A stretch of DNA of 64,000 bases. It comes from Sphagnum compactum (lineage: Eukaryota > Bryophyta > Sphagnopsida > Sphagnales). The notes beneath the pieces are model-generated. The model made no database searches. It had not been told where the DNA came from and saw only the letters and a program-made list of their open reading frames with translations. Positions within the stretch are counted from its first letter, which is position 1. Every line of letters starts with the position of its first letter. This document shows positions 13,436 to 24,604 of the stretch, in pieces. A program made the translations under genes and the position numbers. The DNA lies in the NCBI GenBank assembly GCA_965153455.1, contig OZ234493.1, forward strand, positions 12,948,213-13,012,212. Direction: 5' to 3'.

Positions 13436-14140
13436 TCCATCGGTCCAAAAAATAACACAATTAGAAGAACATCTTATTTCATCACGTCTTGTTTTGGCTC
13501 AAATTTATAAATTGTATGGGTATGGGTAATATAGGATGCATGATAGTGTTATTAATGTCTTTGCAAACATGAATCAAATTCAATTAATACTATCACATCT
13601 ACCACATGATGATGCAACAATAAGTGTGTTTATTAATTGATATTAAATACAATTCACTTTATATGTTAGGAAATGTTTGTCCAAATATGGTGATGATTTT
13701 TTTATGAAATTTAATTGAAACACCATTATATAAAGATTTGAATGTTACCATTCATCATCAATGGGCAAGTTTGTTTACTTTGCATATGGATTAAAAATCC
13801 CAAATCTTGATTTTAATGATGCATCCTTTGATAATTCTAATATGATAATGAAAAAATACATTGTACACCAATAGACTTGATGATACATAACGTTTTGGAA
13901 GCTCTAAAAATAATGGATTATGATAATACTACATATTCTATGCCCCCAAATCAACATTTTCATTTTCGAGGTTTATTTAAAGATAAACATTTAGATGAAC
14001 AAAAAATTTCAACATTGTTCTATGGGCAACCTTGCCAATTTTCAAACAGTTTTTCATATCAACAAATAGCTCAATGGGAATTACTTCATAAATCCAGGGA
14101 TTTTTCAACCAATATTTTTAACCTTTTAAAAAGTTATTAA
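13436..14140 (+). pseudogene. Helentron N-terminal conserved segment (relic)
   Basis: From 13436 the frame reads a block containing TQLEEHLISSRLVLAQIYKL, a glycine/tyrosine turn, then VINVFANM and LSHLPHDD. This matches the pattern (E-x-LIS-x-R, NVP-like, LPR-like) that precedes the Rep domain in Helitron proteins (DUF6570-type, from memory). One stop lies inside it at the YGYG/YRMH junction. A further open piece at 13877-14140 continues toward Rep and contains the word HFHFRGLF. Pieces further left (12360-12990) start with a CxxC (CFRCGMDF) and read through isolated stops; they probably belong to the same protein. Confidence 0.55.
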
Positions 14141-14279
14141 AGTTTCAATACAGAAAGTCATAAGTTTAGGTTGGGTGCAAATACGAAAAGGAAAATTATG
14201 TGGTAGAACTTTAAAATTTTTTCATATACAAGATACCAAACTTAGATAATATTTTCAAATCATACTTAGGTTATTGTGA

Positions 14280-15279
14280 TTTAGAAAGCTTCTGTAATTC
14301 GACTAATTATTTATGTGAGAATTTATTTGCAATGATGAGGCAACTTGGTCCTCCAACAATTTTGTCACTTTTATATATGTTAAAAGATTAAGGGATCCTC
14401 TCATTAAAACTTTGCACACATACATGCTGTGAGATTGAATTTCCCAAATAAAATAACAGATTTACAATTTTTTCATATAACATAATTGATACAAAGTGAC
14501 CTTGTCACATGTGCAAGATATTACAGTCATAAAACATCTTTTTTCAACAAATTTATAACAAAAGACCATTAAAGTTTTTGGACATATTTTCAATTTTTAT
14601 TTCATCATTGAATTCCAAAATCGTGGGAGTGAACATGACCATGGACTTTTATAGATTCAAAATGCACTTATGTATGGAGTGCACACAAATGAAAAAATTG
14701 AAGAGGTTGTAAACATGTATATTTCTTGTCAAGTATCATTATTACCAAATCCATTGCAAAATGCACAACAACATCAACACACACATACATGTAAGAAAAA
14801 TAACAATGTTGTTTGTAGATTTCATTATTCATTACCTCCCATGTGTGTAACAAAAATTTTAAACCACTTCAAATAGATGGGAATTGTCCATTTTCACAAC
14901 AATATTTCCATACATAATCAAAAAATATATTTGAATCTTTGAAAGATTTAAAAGAAAATGAAGATATATCATTTTTTTAATTTCTAAATTCTTTGAACCT
15001 TGATGAAAAATTATATATATATATCAAATTTGAGAAGCAAATTAACAAAGCTGCACATTTTTTTACAACAAGCTTCTAAAAACATAAAAATTAATGCATT
15101 TAATACACGTGTTGTTCATTTGTGGTTTGCAAGTTCATAAATATTCAATTTATTTTAAACCCATACGCAGTTGTAACATATTGCACATCATATATGACAA
15201 AAATAGATAAATTGATAACATCATAATTACATTTTATCATTTAAAAATGTATTGCAAATAATATAGATGCAAATACAAG
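14280..15279 (+). pseudogene. Helentron Rep (HUH endonuclease) relic
   Basis: The frame reads MRQLGPPT near 14333, a DPLIKTLHT-like word near 14396, then FYFIIEFQNRG followed by EHDHGLL near 14600-14650. The last block is the two-histidine HUH metal-binding motif of rolling-circle Rep proteins. An open piece at 14670-14876 continues the domain. Near 15150-15200 the words NPYAVVTYCTSYMTK give the tyrosine motif region (Y-x3-Y-x2-K). Multiple stops show that it is dead. The reading is cut at 15279 by the CACTA-type element. Confidence 0.68.
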
Positions 15280-17409
15280 CACTACGCCAAAACATGGAAA
15301 ATATGACTACATAAGCGATGTAGTCTTAAACCACATATATGATTGGCCATGACTACATGACTGCTAGTCCATATGGCCGCATGGTATTTATCATTAATCG
15401 CAAAAAATGATGTATTCATAAATGCCATTTGTGACTATGTCTTCCATGACTGTAAGACGTCTTTAATGGCCAAATTTTAATTTAAAAATATAATTATTAT
15501 TTATCTTGATTAATGTTTTATTGCCACATGGTAGCCTAAAATGAATTCAAAAATATATTAACCATTTATAAATGGACACGTGACAATCTAAAATAATGAA
15601 TTTTTTCCTACCCAATTATATGATGCCACATGGCAATCAACTTTTAATCAAATAATGACACTTGGGACCTAGCCTAGGCCACCTACTAAGTTAGAAACCC
15701 TATGCTAAGTGACCTAGCCTACATGCTAAACTAGGCTAGGTGACCTAACCTAGGTTTTAAAACAATTTAGGTTATGTGTTAACCACCTAACCTTCCTCCT
15801 AAAAAGTTACTCCACTAATACTCCCCTAGGAACCTAGGAAGCATATAGGATGAAAACAAGAGGACTTGAACCCCTCACCTCCATTTTGAGGGGCAAAGTC
15901 TTTTGTCATCACACCACCACATTTTTTATGCAATAAGTGAATATCACAAAGATATAAAGAATAAATTTTCCTAGCTTAGATTAGCCTATGCCTCCTTAGG
16001 CTAATCTAGATTGACCTAGGCTAACCTAGGCCACCCAATAATCTAGCTTAGGCTTCCATAGGTTGTTTTAAGAAAATTTGGGTCTGCTTAGTTTCAATTT
16101 AGGCAACCTAATCTACCTTGGGGCTACTTAAACCAAACTAGGTTATTTAAGTTTAACCTAAGTTCAACTAGGTTATATTAAGCTAAACTTGGTAATATTA
16201 AATTATATTTGGCTAAACTAAATTATACTAAGGTAACTAGACTAAACTTGGCAAAAGTAGGTTATTTAAGTTAAATTTAACTATACTTGGCTATACTTGA
16301 ACATGCTAGGTTAAACTTGGTTATACTAAATTATATTTAGCTAAACTTGGCAAAAGTAGGTTATTAATGTTCAACTCAGTTATAATTGGTTCAACTAGGC
16401 TATAATTGGCTATATTGAACTAAACTTGGCTATATTAATTTATATTTGGATAACTAGGCTATAATAAACTATACTAGGTTAAACTTGGCAAAAATATGTT
16501 ATTTAGGCTATACTTAGCTATACTAAATTATATTTGGTTAAACTAGGTTAAATTTGGCAAAAAGTAGGTTATTTAAGCTAAACTTGGCTAAACTTGGTTA
16601 TACTTAGCTATACTAAATTATTTTTGGTTAAACTAGGTTAAATTTGGTAGAAAGCAGGTTATTTAAGCTAAACTTGGCTAAACTTGGTTATACTAAATTA
16701 TGTTTGGCTAAATTAGGCTAAATTATGTTAAACTTAACAAAAGTAGGTTATTTAAGCTAAACTTGGTTATACTTGGCTATACTAAATTATATTTGGTTAA
16801 ACTAGGATAAATTGTATTAAATTACTTGGCAAAAGTAGGGTATTTATGTTAAATTTGGTTAATTCAAGATATTTAGGCTAAATTATGTTAATTTTTAAAA
16901 AATTGGTTAAATTTTGTTGAATTGGATTACCTAAAAAAATTAGGGAAAGATTAAGTTATTTGTTAAGTTAAGTTAAACAAATATACATAAATTAAAGTTA
17001 TAAATTAAATTTAATGGAAGTTAATTTTAGAAGATAAATTGAACATGTTAAGCCTAAAGGTTTAAATTCAATCAAATAAAATCTGAAGGTTAATAAAAAT
17101 AGGTTAAACCAAAGCCAAACCTAGGTTAAATGTAAGCCAATTTGTATTAAACTTAATTACATTTTCTTATTTATGTAAATTTTTTATAGTTGGTCAAACA
17201 ATGTCAACTATATTCAACATTATTATTAATTGTGTAGTCATAATTTATAGTCATATAATTACCTATAGTCATATTTATAGTCATGTAGTCTTAATAATGG
17301 TTGTAATCAAAATAATGACAGCAACTGAAATCCAAATATGACCACATGATTATATTTGGACAGTAGTCGCAAATTGTCTTAATCATGAAAACCATGTTTT
17401 GGTGTAGTG
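15280..17409. mobile_element. CACTA (EnSpm-like) non-autonomous element
   Basis: The left end begins CACTACGCCAAAACATGG at 15280, and the right end, read on the minus strand from 17409, begins CACTACACCAAAACATGG, a near-identical CACTA terminus. Subterminal GACTAC, ATGTAGTC and TAGTCAT words cluster within about 200 bp of both ends, as expected of CACTA transposase-binding regions. The flanking trinucleotides are AAG and AAA, a possible 3-bp target duplication with one mismatch. The interior is non-coding repeats, with no transposase. It sits inside the Helentron, whose protein reading resumes just after 17409 with words like DVFLNAQ. Confidence 0.8.
15660..16900. repeat. Irregular tandem repeats inside the CACTA element
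   Basis: The first part (about 15660-16060) is rich in CTAGGCTAGGTGACC and CCTAGG words. The second part (about 16060-16900) is a degenerate tandem array built on AGGTTATTTAAGCTAAACTTGG followed by TATACTAAATTATATTTGG. Units recur near 16259, 16357, 16494, 16564, 16656, 16743 and 16837, so spacing varies from about 70 to 135 bp. No open reading frame of note runs through it. Confidence 0.65.
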
Positions 17410-20280
17410 AAAAATTCAAAAGTTGGGCGATGTTTTTCTCAATGCTCAACTTGTTATTTATCTTGGGCTTTCTTTACCATTATATCATTCATTTCAAACA
17501 TTTCAATTCATTGATACTTTTCCTTTTAAAAAACACGTTTTTTTTGTTGAAACCACAAGTTACATAAAATGAATTATAACATGATTCCATTGATATAATG
17601 TGTTCATCAATCATAAACAAATATATTAATCGTTCTAATCAATATGAATATTTAACACTAGCAAAAAAAGAATTATAAAAAATAACATTTCAAACATCGC
17701 AAACCCAAAATTATTAGGTTTGTAAATTATAAAAAAATAAAGATATTGAGAATTGGTCGAAAGAAAAAATTGTATTATATTCACCGTTTCAAACTTCAAA
17801 AAATTTGCAACTTGGACCTAATGTAACATGGCAATATTTGCATATTATTACCAATAACATGAGGAAATTTATAAGATTGAATCTATTTTTAACTATCGAA
17901 TGCCATATCCAAATACAAAAAAAATTGAATGATTCAATATATTCAAAATCAAAACCATTACATCCAATTAACATTTGGAATGATGACCTAAATAATGCAA
18001 TAAATGATTCATGTATTGCAATTCCTATTACAAACACAATTAACATTGAACATTATGATTTACAATATGACTTTGTGATTCAATCACGTAATGTATCAAA
18101 CCAAATATTGCAAACTTTAAAAGATTAAAATTTCACAAAATCTTCATTTTCTTTGATGATGGGAAAATTTGAATATCATAATTTTTTTAGACAATTAAAT
18201 GAACAACAAAGATTTATTATTTGATGACATTATACATAAAAAATAATTATACCTTGATATACAAATTGTTTATTTTTTATAGGGGGTATTGGAATTGATA
18301 TAATTTTTATATTAAAATTTATAATTAAAGAATATTATGATTATATAATAAAAACATATTTTCTGACTTAACAAAAACCAAGCCTTTACTTATGGCATCA
18401 ATAGGTAAAATTTCTTTCAATATGAATGGTTTAACAATACATTCAAGATTGAACATACCTATCCAACAATCTTTATAACAAAATCATTAAATAAGCTTAC
18501 ATGGTGATGGGTCAAAACCTATAACTAGGAGCCAAAATGATTACTTTGGAAAAGAATTGCGAGTTCTTTTCCCCTAAAAAACTTTTACATGCAAATGAAT
18601 TTTTGAATGAATGTTTTTGTAACTTGTTTTTCAAAATATTAAAAAATTTCTCAATGCATCACATTATTTTTGTTAGTCATTATTGAAGAAATATGAAAAT
18701 TTAAAAGTATGCAAATTCCTTACAAATTTAGTGTTTCATTTTGAAAAATGATCAAAATTATAAGTCAAAATTATAAGTCATCACCAAAAAAAAATAGTTT
18801 TATTATACTCTAAGCTATAACTTTTCTTAATACATCATGTACATTATAACCCATTTATACGTGGTAAAAGATTCTTGAAGCACTGAAATTTTGAAACATT
18901 CTTTGAATTTTTAAAGTTTCAGAATTCCACATAAAAAAAATTATGAGTGTTTTTTGAGTTTGGTTAATACGTTTTTACCATCTATATTTTTTTCAATGAA
19001 AATTATTTTATTATATGAGTCCTTTTGATAGTCCTTTGCAAAATTGACTCCATATAATGTAATAGGTGTATGTTTTCAAATGTCATAAATTAAAACCAAA
19101 ACTTAAAATTGGATCAAATGAATTTTTACTCTAAATTTCTTGACATTCATATGAGGGAAAAATGATTAATTTATTATGATTACTATGGTTTCAAATGGTA
19201 ATAATAAATAAATTATTGATTTTGTCTAATGATGTTTAACATCCAATGCCCTTTTTGGCTCCTTGTTAGATGTTTTGACCCTGATATGAACAACTACAAC
19301 TTATTGTGATAGATGAAATATCATTTGTTGGTGTTAGAATGTTGAATGTTATAAATAATAGGTTAAGGTCCATAAAACATATTCAAAATAAATTCTTCAA
19401 TGGTGTGGATGTTATCATGATAGGTGATTTTTATTAAACACCCCTTATGAAAGATAGTTGGATCTTTCAAAATATCAAAAATAATGTTAATGCATTAGCA
19501 CCAACTTTTTGGCAAACATATGTCCAATGTTATGAGTTAAATAAAGTTATGCGACAATTTGATATGGTTTTCATATATTTTTTGAACAAACTTTGCACTG
19601 CAACAAAAAAAGAAAAAGATATTCAATTTATAAATTCAATTTGTAATCGACAATCACCCAACAATTTTACTATTCCATATTTATTTTATACAAATAAACT
19701 TGTGCAAAAACACAATGAACATGTGTTCATTAGTACATTATGTCCCACATTTATTTTCGAAACAATGAAAATTAATCATCAATCATGCCCACCATCCTAC
19801 AAACTTTCAAATGATTTAAATAAACTACAGGTTTGCATTTTACAATTTAAATAAAAAAATATGTCGGTTGAATTATGTGCTAATAACTATGTAATGTATG
19901 ATGGTTTTATGAATGGAGTTAATGGTATTTTTAAAGCATCAACAACACATTGTGACAAAACCTGATCATATAAATAATGTTTTAAAATTTTAAAATTGGA
20001 ACATTGACAAAAAAAAATTCATTATTACAACGACAACATTGAATCAAAATCAACACCAATTGAACTTATTATCAAAGTTATAAGAGTTGATAAATCTCAA
20101 TCATTTATCATAATAAGGATTCAATTTTCAATTTAACTTGTAGCAAAAGGAACCATCCATCGTTCTCAAATATTATCATTAGATGAATTGACTTTTGATC
20201 CTACTAATGTTAAAAAACATGGGTTAACATATACATCATTATCCTATATCCGATTATTATTATTATTATTATTTTTGGTT
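17410..20280 (+). pseudogene. Helentron PIF1-type helicase relic
   Basis: After the CACTA element the frame reads DVFLNAQ and SLPLYHSFQTFQFI, the segment that links Rep to helicase in Helitrons. An open stretch of 107 codons follows at 17805-18128. A ruined Walker A (GGIGIDIIFILK) lies near 18280, then MASIGKISFNMNGLTIHS near 18390. The Walker B region IVIDEISFVG lies near 19300, followed by VDVIMIGDF and an open 135-codon piece (19447-19854) with LAPTFWQTYVQCYELNKVMRQ. The C-terminal TIHRSQILSLDELTFDP and HGLTYTSLS lie near 20150-20240. The domain is cut between LNKLT and YEQLQLI by the 773-bp element at 18509-19281. The changed Walker A residues and the stops make it inactive. Confidence 0.75.
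18509..19281. mobile_element. 773-bp TIR element inserted in the helicase, TSD TGAT
   Basis: The left end reads GGGTCAAAACCTATAACTAG and continues GAGCCAAAA. The right end on the minus strand reads GGGTCAAAACATCTAACAAG and continues GAGCCAAAA, so there are about 30 bp of terminal inverted repeats with a few differences. TGAT flanks the element on both sides (18505-18508 and 19282-19285). Leaving out the element and one TGAT joins the helicase reading in the same frame, which supports these borders. I see no transposase inside, so this is a non-autonomous element. A 4-bp duplication does not fit hAT, Mutator, Harbinger, CACTA or Tc1, so the superfamily is open. Confidence 0.82.
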
Positions 20281-20399
20281 AACTCCTTTCCAACATGAAA
20301 ATTTCTATGTGGATCCAAGAGTGCATATAAAAATGAATAGATCAAAAACAATAGTGACTTGGATACCATTAATTCTACAATTAAGAAACTTCCATAATG

Positions 20400-21187
20400 T
20401 TCATGTAATTATACAAGCCTTGAATATAACTTCTTTACGCTAACATTATGAAAACATCAACAATGATCATAACCTTCAAATGTCTCATATTTTATGTCTT
20501 ATAGAAACAAAAATACACCATGCATCAATAGATGTGCACAAATTTATAAATTCATCAAAATATTCATATGTTTCAATCCATGATGATCATGGGTTAATGA
20601 TGATGTATGACGTACACATGCATTTATAAATTTTAATACAATAACTAATGATGATTCAAAATATATAGTAGCAACTTTTAATATTAATACACGAAAAAAA
20701 TACATATTGTATGCATGTATAAAGTTTATTCAGGATTAGTTTCTACATTCCTAAACAAGCTTCAAATTATAATTCAACATCCTCCCAAACATTGTCCAAT
20801 CATCATAATGGGAGATTTTAATGTCAACATTCTAAAAGAAAATAACCATGGAAAAAAAAACAAGAATTATTAGATTTCATGGATAAGTTTAAATTCAAAT
20901 CACAATTTAGCGAAAACACCACAAAAGTTAGATATCAACTAAACCAAATATGGGCAAAGATCCTTGGAAATGAATGTAAATATGGTGTAATAGAAGCATA
21001 TTGGCCAAATTTTCACAAACTAATTTATATTGCATTCAAATTACCAAACACACTTCCTATGTATAACAAAAAATCATTATCACTTGCATTTTTTAAAAGT
21101 GCAGTGTATGAATGTTGCATTTTCCATCTAATTAATTACACCCAAAATGGTGGCACCTTGTGGCCTAAATTTATATATTTTTATTAG
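20400..21187 (+). pseudogene. Endonuclease-like (EEP/AP-type) relic at Helentron C-terminus
   Basis: Downstream of the helicase the plus strand reads HILCLIETKI near 20490, the ICLTET-like motif carrying the catalytic glutamate of EEP nucleases. Near 20790-20835 it reads CPIIIMGDFNVNIL, the GDFN motif. An open 102-codon frame at 20879-21187 continues with LLDFMDKF-like and QIWAKILG words and GVIEAYWPNFHKLIYIAFKLPN-type text in place of a canonical SDH box. Motif order matches the APE-like endonuclease of Helentrons. Stops interrupt it between 20620 and 20870. Confidence 0.6.
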
Positions 21188-21190
21188 TTT

Positions 21191-24100
21191 TCATAGACCA
21201 TGTGCAAACAAAAATTCATAATTATCAACCATAAGATGAAAAAAAATTTGAATGTTTTTTTATTCACATGTACACCCATCAAACGCAACAACAAAACACC
21301 TTTCATGGAAATCCTAGAGCCAAAATATGACAACAAAAATCTAAAAGTGAAATGAAACTAAAAACTAAGTGGATAAAATTTTCAATTATTTTCATCTAAA
21401 TTATATCCATTCATTACTAATGTTTGAAATCATGGTAAAATGTACAATTAAAAGTACTCGCCAATATACTTGTTAAGTGAACAAAAAGTAGGACCAAAAC
21501 CCATCCCAAAATTGTTATATAATCAATATTTTTAGTTGAATGATAAATAACAAGATACTTCTTCATTAATTTTTAAATTTTGCATTGTAAAAGTAGGTTT
21601 CAAGTAGACTTTTCTGAATTCAAATAACTTTTAAAACCTACTTTTTGCAGCGTAAAATTTGATTCAAGTATTTGTCAAGTATATTTTACCAAAAAGAAAG
21701 TAGATTTGTTTTTTAGTGAGGCCCTTGAATATACAATGATCTTAATGCTATAATTTCATTAAATTTTCTGCTAAAAAAATAGGTTTGAACACCATATTGA
21801 TCAGCCAATTTCAAACCTACTTATTCCTACTTTTATTATTCCAAAGTTTTTGAAAATTTGTAGTTGATTTACAGTAAACCCAATCGAAGGCTCAATAGTT
21901 TCAAATTGAAATTTAAGTAAAATTTGAATTTACTTTCTTACGTTTTCATGAAAAACTACCTCTTTTTTAACTTGATTGTTTTTGGGCAACTTTTTCTATA
22001 TATTTTACCATGCTTTCACCCTTATGCACATTATGAGAAATTGTTTACACTTTTTGGGGGGAGAATTTGGATTGAATTTTGACACAATATTGTTATTTAC
22101 AACTTTCTATTCATTTGTATGGTTAAAGGAAAAGCAATGGAACCATGGTTGGAATTTTCAAGTACATGCACAATGAATTTTAAGAGGGCTAAATTTTATA
22201 TTATTATAATACATATGTAAAAAAAGATTTTCAAAATCCTTCATAAAGCCAACAAATTTTTATCCCATGAGTTCATATATAATTTTAAATGTAACATATT
22301 ATTTTAGGACAAAGCCTCTTGTGACGAAACTACTTGTTTCCACCCATTTGGTTGCATAATTTGTTGTCATCAATATATATCAATTGTCAATGTATTGATC
22401 CCTATGGGAATAGGATCCTTGGGCCTTGAGTGAACAAGCACCCATGTTAGTACCATGGTAAAAATTTCAAAATCCATTTAAATTACCTCAAAATACTACA
22501 ATCTTCAAATCTTCATAACTATTGGAAAACACCTTTTATTTTTGAATACGAGATTATCATCGTATAACTAACATTAATATCTTTCCATTGATTCTAGGAT
22601 CAATTCATTTAGACAAGGCTTGAGGGATCAATGGTCCAAAGAAACATGGGAAACATTATTATCCCAATTGTATATTGTATGAGTGCCAATGGGAACTACA
22701 TTGAAATGGCAAATACTTTGAACTCTCAAAATTGGCACTTTGTTATCCATAACTTCATAACTCTTCAAACCTTGACCAAATAGAACATGCAAGTCTAATT
22801 CCCTATTGACCCACATCAAGAGGTTTTAAATGTCATGTTATGCTCTTCAAGTGAATGTCATCCACACCTTTAAATCGAACTTTGAGTACAGAGGACATGT
22901 TAATAAAATACTTTTGTCTCAAACTTTCAAATGATTACAATAGTTGAAAAGCAACTTTGTAAATTGCAAATGCAAGGACACTTTCTTATAGCTTTCTTTG
23001 AATTCTTTTCAATGAGCCAAATATCATTGGATTTGAAAAGGGTTTAATCTTTCAAATCTCATTATAAACATTGAAAATGTCAAAGGGAGATCCAATTCCC
23101 AAAGTGGGGATTCAATTTGAGAGTCGTGGAAGTGCTTGAATTCATTTTCAATTACTTCCACTTTGTTTGTGTGAGTGTCACACGATCCTTAGCTTTTGCC
23201 ATGTTTTGGACTTGCATTCAACACGAGATCCTTGTTAAGTCTTCAACTTGCCTTTGATTCAAGATTTCTGAGTCACTCATGGGATCCAATCATGCTCCGA
23301 AGTCGAGATCGTGACATGAAACTCACTATCATGGCAACAATAATTGAAAAATTTGCCACTCGAATATGAGTATAATTTTTTTTTTATCAAAGAGCCTTGA
23401 CTACATAAAGTTTATTGGAAAGCACTAGCAATAGGGCATTACACTTGTTGACCTTGAGGCTTTGGGTTAAGTATCTTGCTAGCAAGGCTTTTCCCATGCA
23501 TAAAAATTTTACGACAATCATTCCTGCTAGTACGGTGGGCATTATGTTTTTTTAATGCCTGATATTGCATTTTGCACACCTAAATGCATGTCGGCCAGCT
23601 TTTTATGGTTGGGGGATGATGGGCCAACTTTAACCTCTAAATCTTATCATAATTTCATGAAGCCGTTTTATTTTTTTCATCTCCGCTTTGTCCACAAAAA
23701 ACTATCATTTGCTCTCACCACTTTGATCTTGAAACAAGAACCAAAAAATCATCATTCACAAATCTTAAACCTAAATGTGATCAATATCTAAACATGAAGG
23801 GGAAAACACGCATGACGTTTTTGGACATATGTGCACCCAAAGGTTATTATCGTTGTCCTAAATCATTTGAAGCATTGCATTTGTCCTAAAACACCCATAT
23901 GTTTTGTTGCCCTTGGTGTCCACTATGCTACGGAGGGGTTGAATATATGTTCTTATCCAAAAGTGATCCCAAGAGTGAGAGGCTATTATGTGTTTGCATG
24001 ATGTAAAACTACATGTGTTGTGCATATAGATTGCTATGCGCCTCCAAATCCTTGAGGTGTTTGAATTTCATATATTGTACATTATATCTATGAACATCGT

Positions 24101-24604
24101 TCCTAGTGAAGAGGAAGGATCTTTTATGCCTTAAAAGCAGGAAGGACGTACAGGCATAGATTGTATACAGTAGGTGTAAAGTCCTCCCACTCCTACTATC
24201 TTGAAATCTCTGTATGTTTAGAACTTCCGAAGGTTAGAACTGGATAAGGTGCCCTCCTGATAAACTAGAAACTTTCTGCCAGTTCCTTGTGATTCTGTAT
24301 ACAACGACCAATGCAGTTCTCATGTCAGTCACCATTTCAGTTTTCACTGGCACTACTAGTTGCTGATGTGCAAACTTTAAAAACATATGCATAATATCTT
24401 GGAAACATGTATAATAATCTGGGATTCAATCCTTTACCTGTCAGTTAAGAGGGAAAAATCCTGATCTTTCTTCTTCACCAAAGACCACATTATGTACAAT
24501 TTGGGATGACTCCGTCAAGCCATATTGGCATCACTGAGAAGAGGTGCACAAACCTCCTGCATACTAGTAGTGTCTTTGCAGCTTCACATCAGCTCTAAAC
24601 TTTG
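21191..24604. other. No recognised gene; 3' flank of cardiolipin synthase at the right end
   Basis: I see no coding similarity on either strand. Between 21589 and 21645, AAAAGTAGGTTT and AAACCTACTTTT form 12-bp inverted arms around a 33-bp spacer, and related AGGTTTGAA words recur near 21780-21830. This could be a small decayed foldback element. The last few hundred bases before 24605 are less AT-rich and probably hold the cardiolipin synthase 3' UTR (minus strand). Confidence 0.45.

Larger units (their letters stand above)
12350..21190 (+). mobile_element. Decayed Helentron (Rep-helicase-endonuclease), with nested insertions
   Basis: A single long plus-strand coding region, broken by many stops and frame slips, reads in order as a Helitron-type protein: an N-terminal conserved segment (about 13436-13640), a Rep/HUH region (about 14280-15279), a PIF1-type helicase (about 17410-20280) and a downstream endonuclease-like region (about 20400-21187). 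An endonuclease after the helicase is the arrangement known for Helentrons, as distinct from canonical Helitrons. Two DNA transposons are inserted in it (15280-17409 and 18509-19281), and the protein reading resumes after each. The outer ends were not located, so the limits given are the limits of recognisable coding. Confidence 0.72.

Noticed and set aside
15855-15930. tRNA-like stretch (GAACCCCTCACC...GAGGGG)
   Set aside because: The hairpin words resemble part of a tRNA, but I could not fit an acceptor stem and all arms; it lies within the CACTA element's interior.
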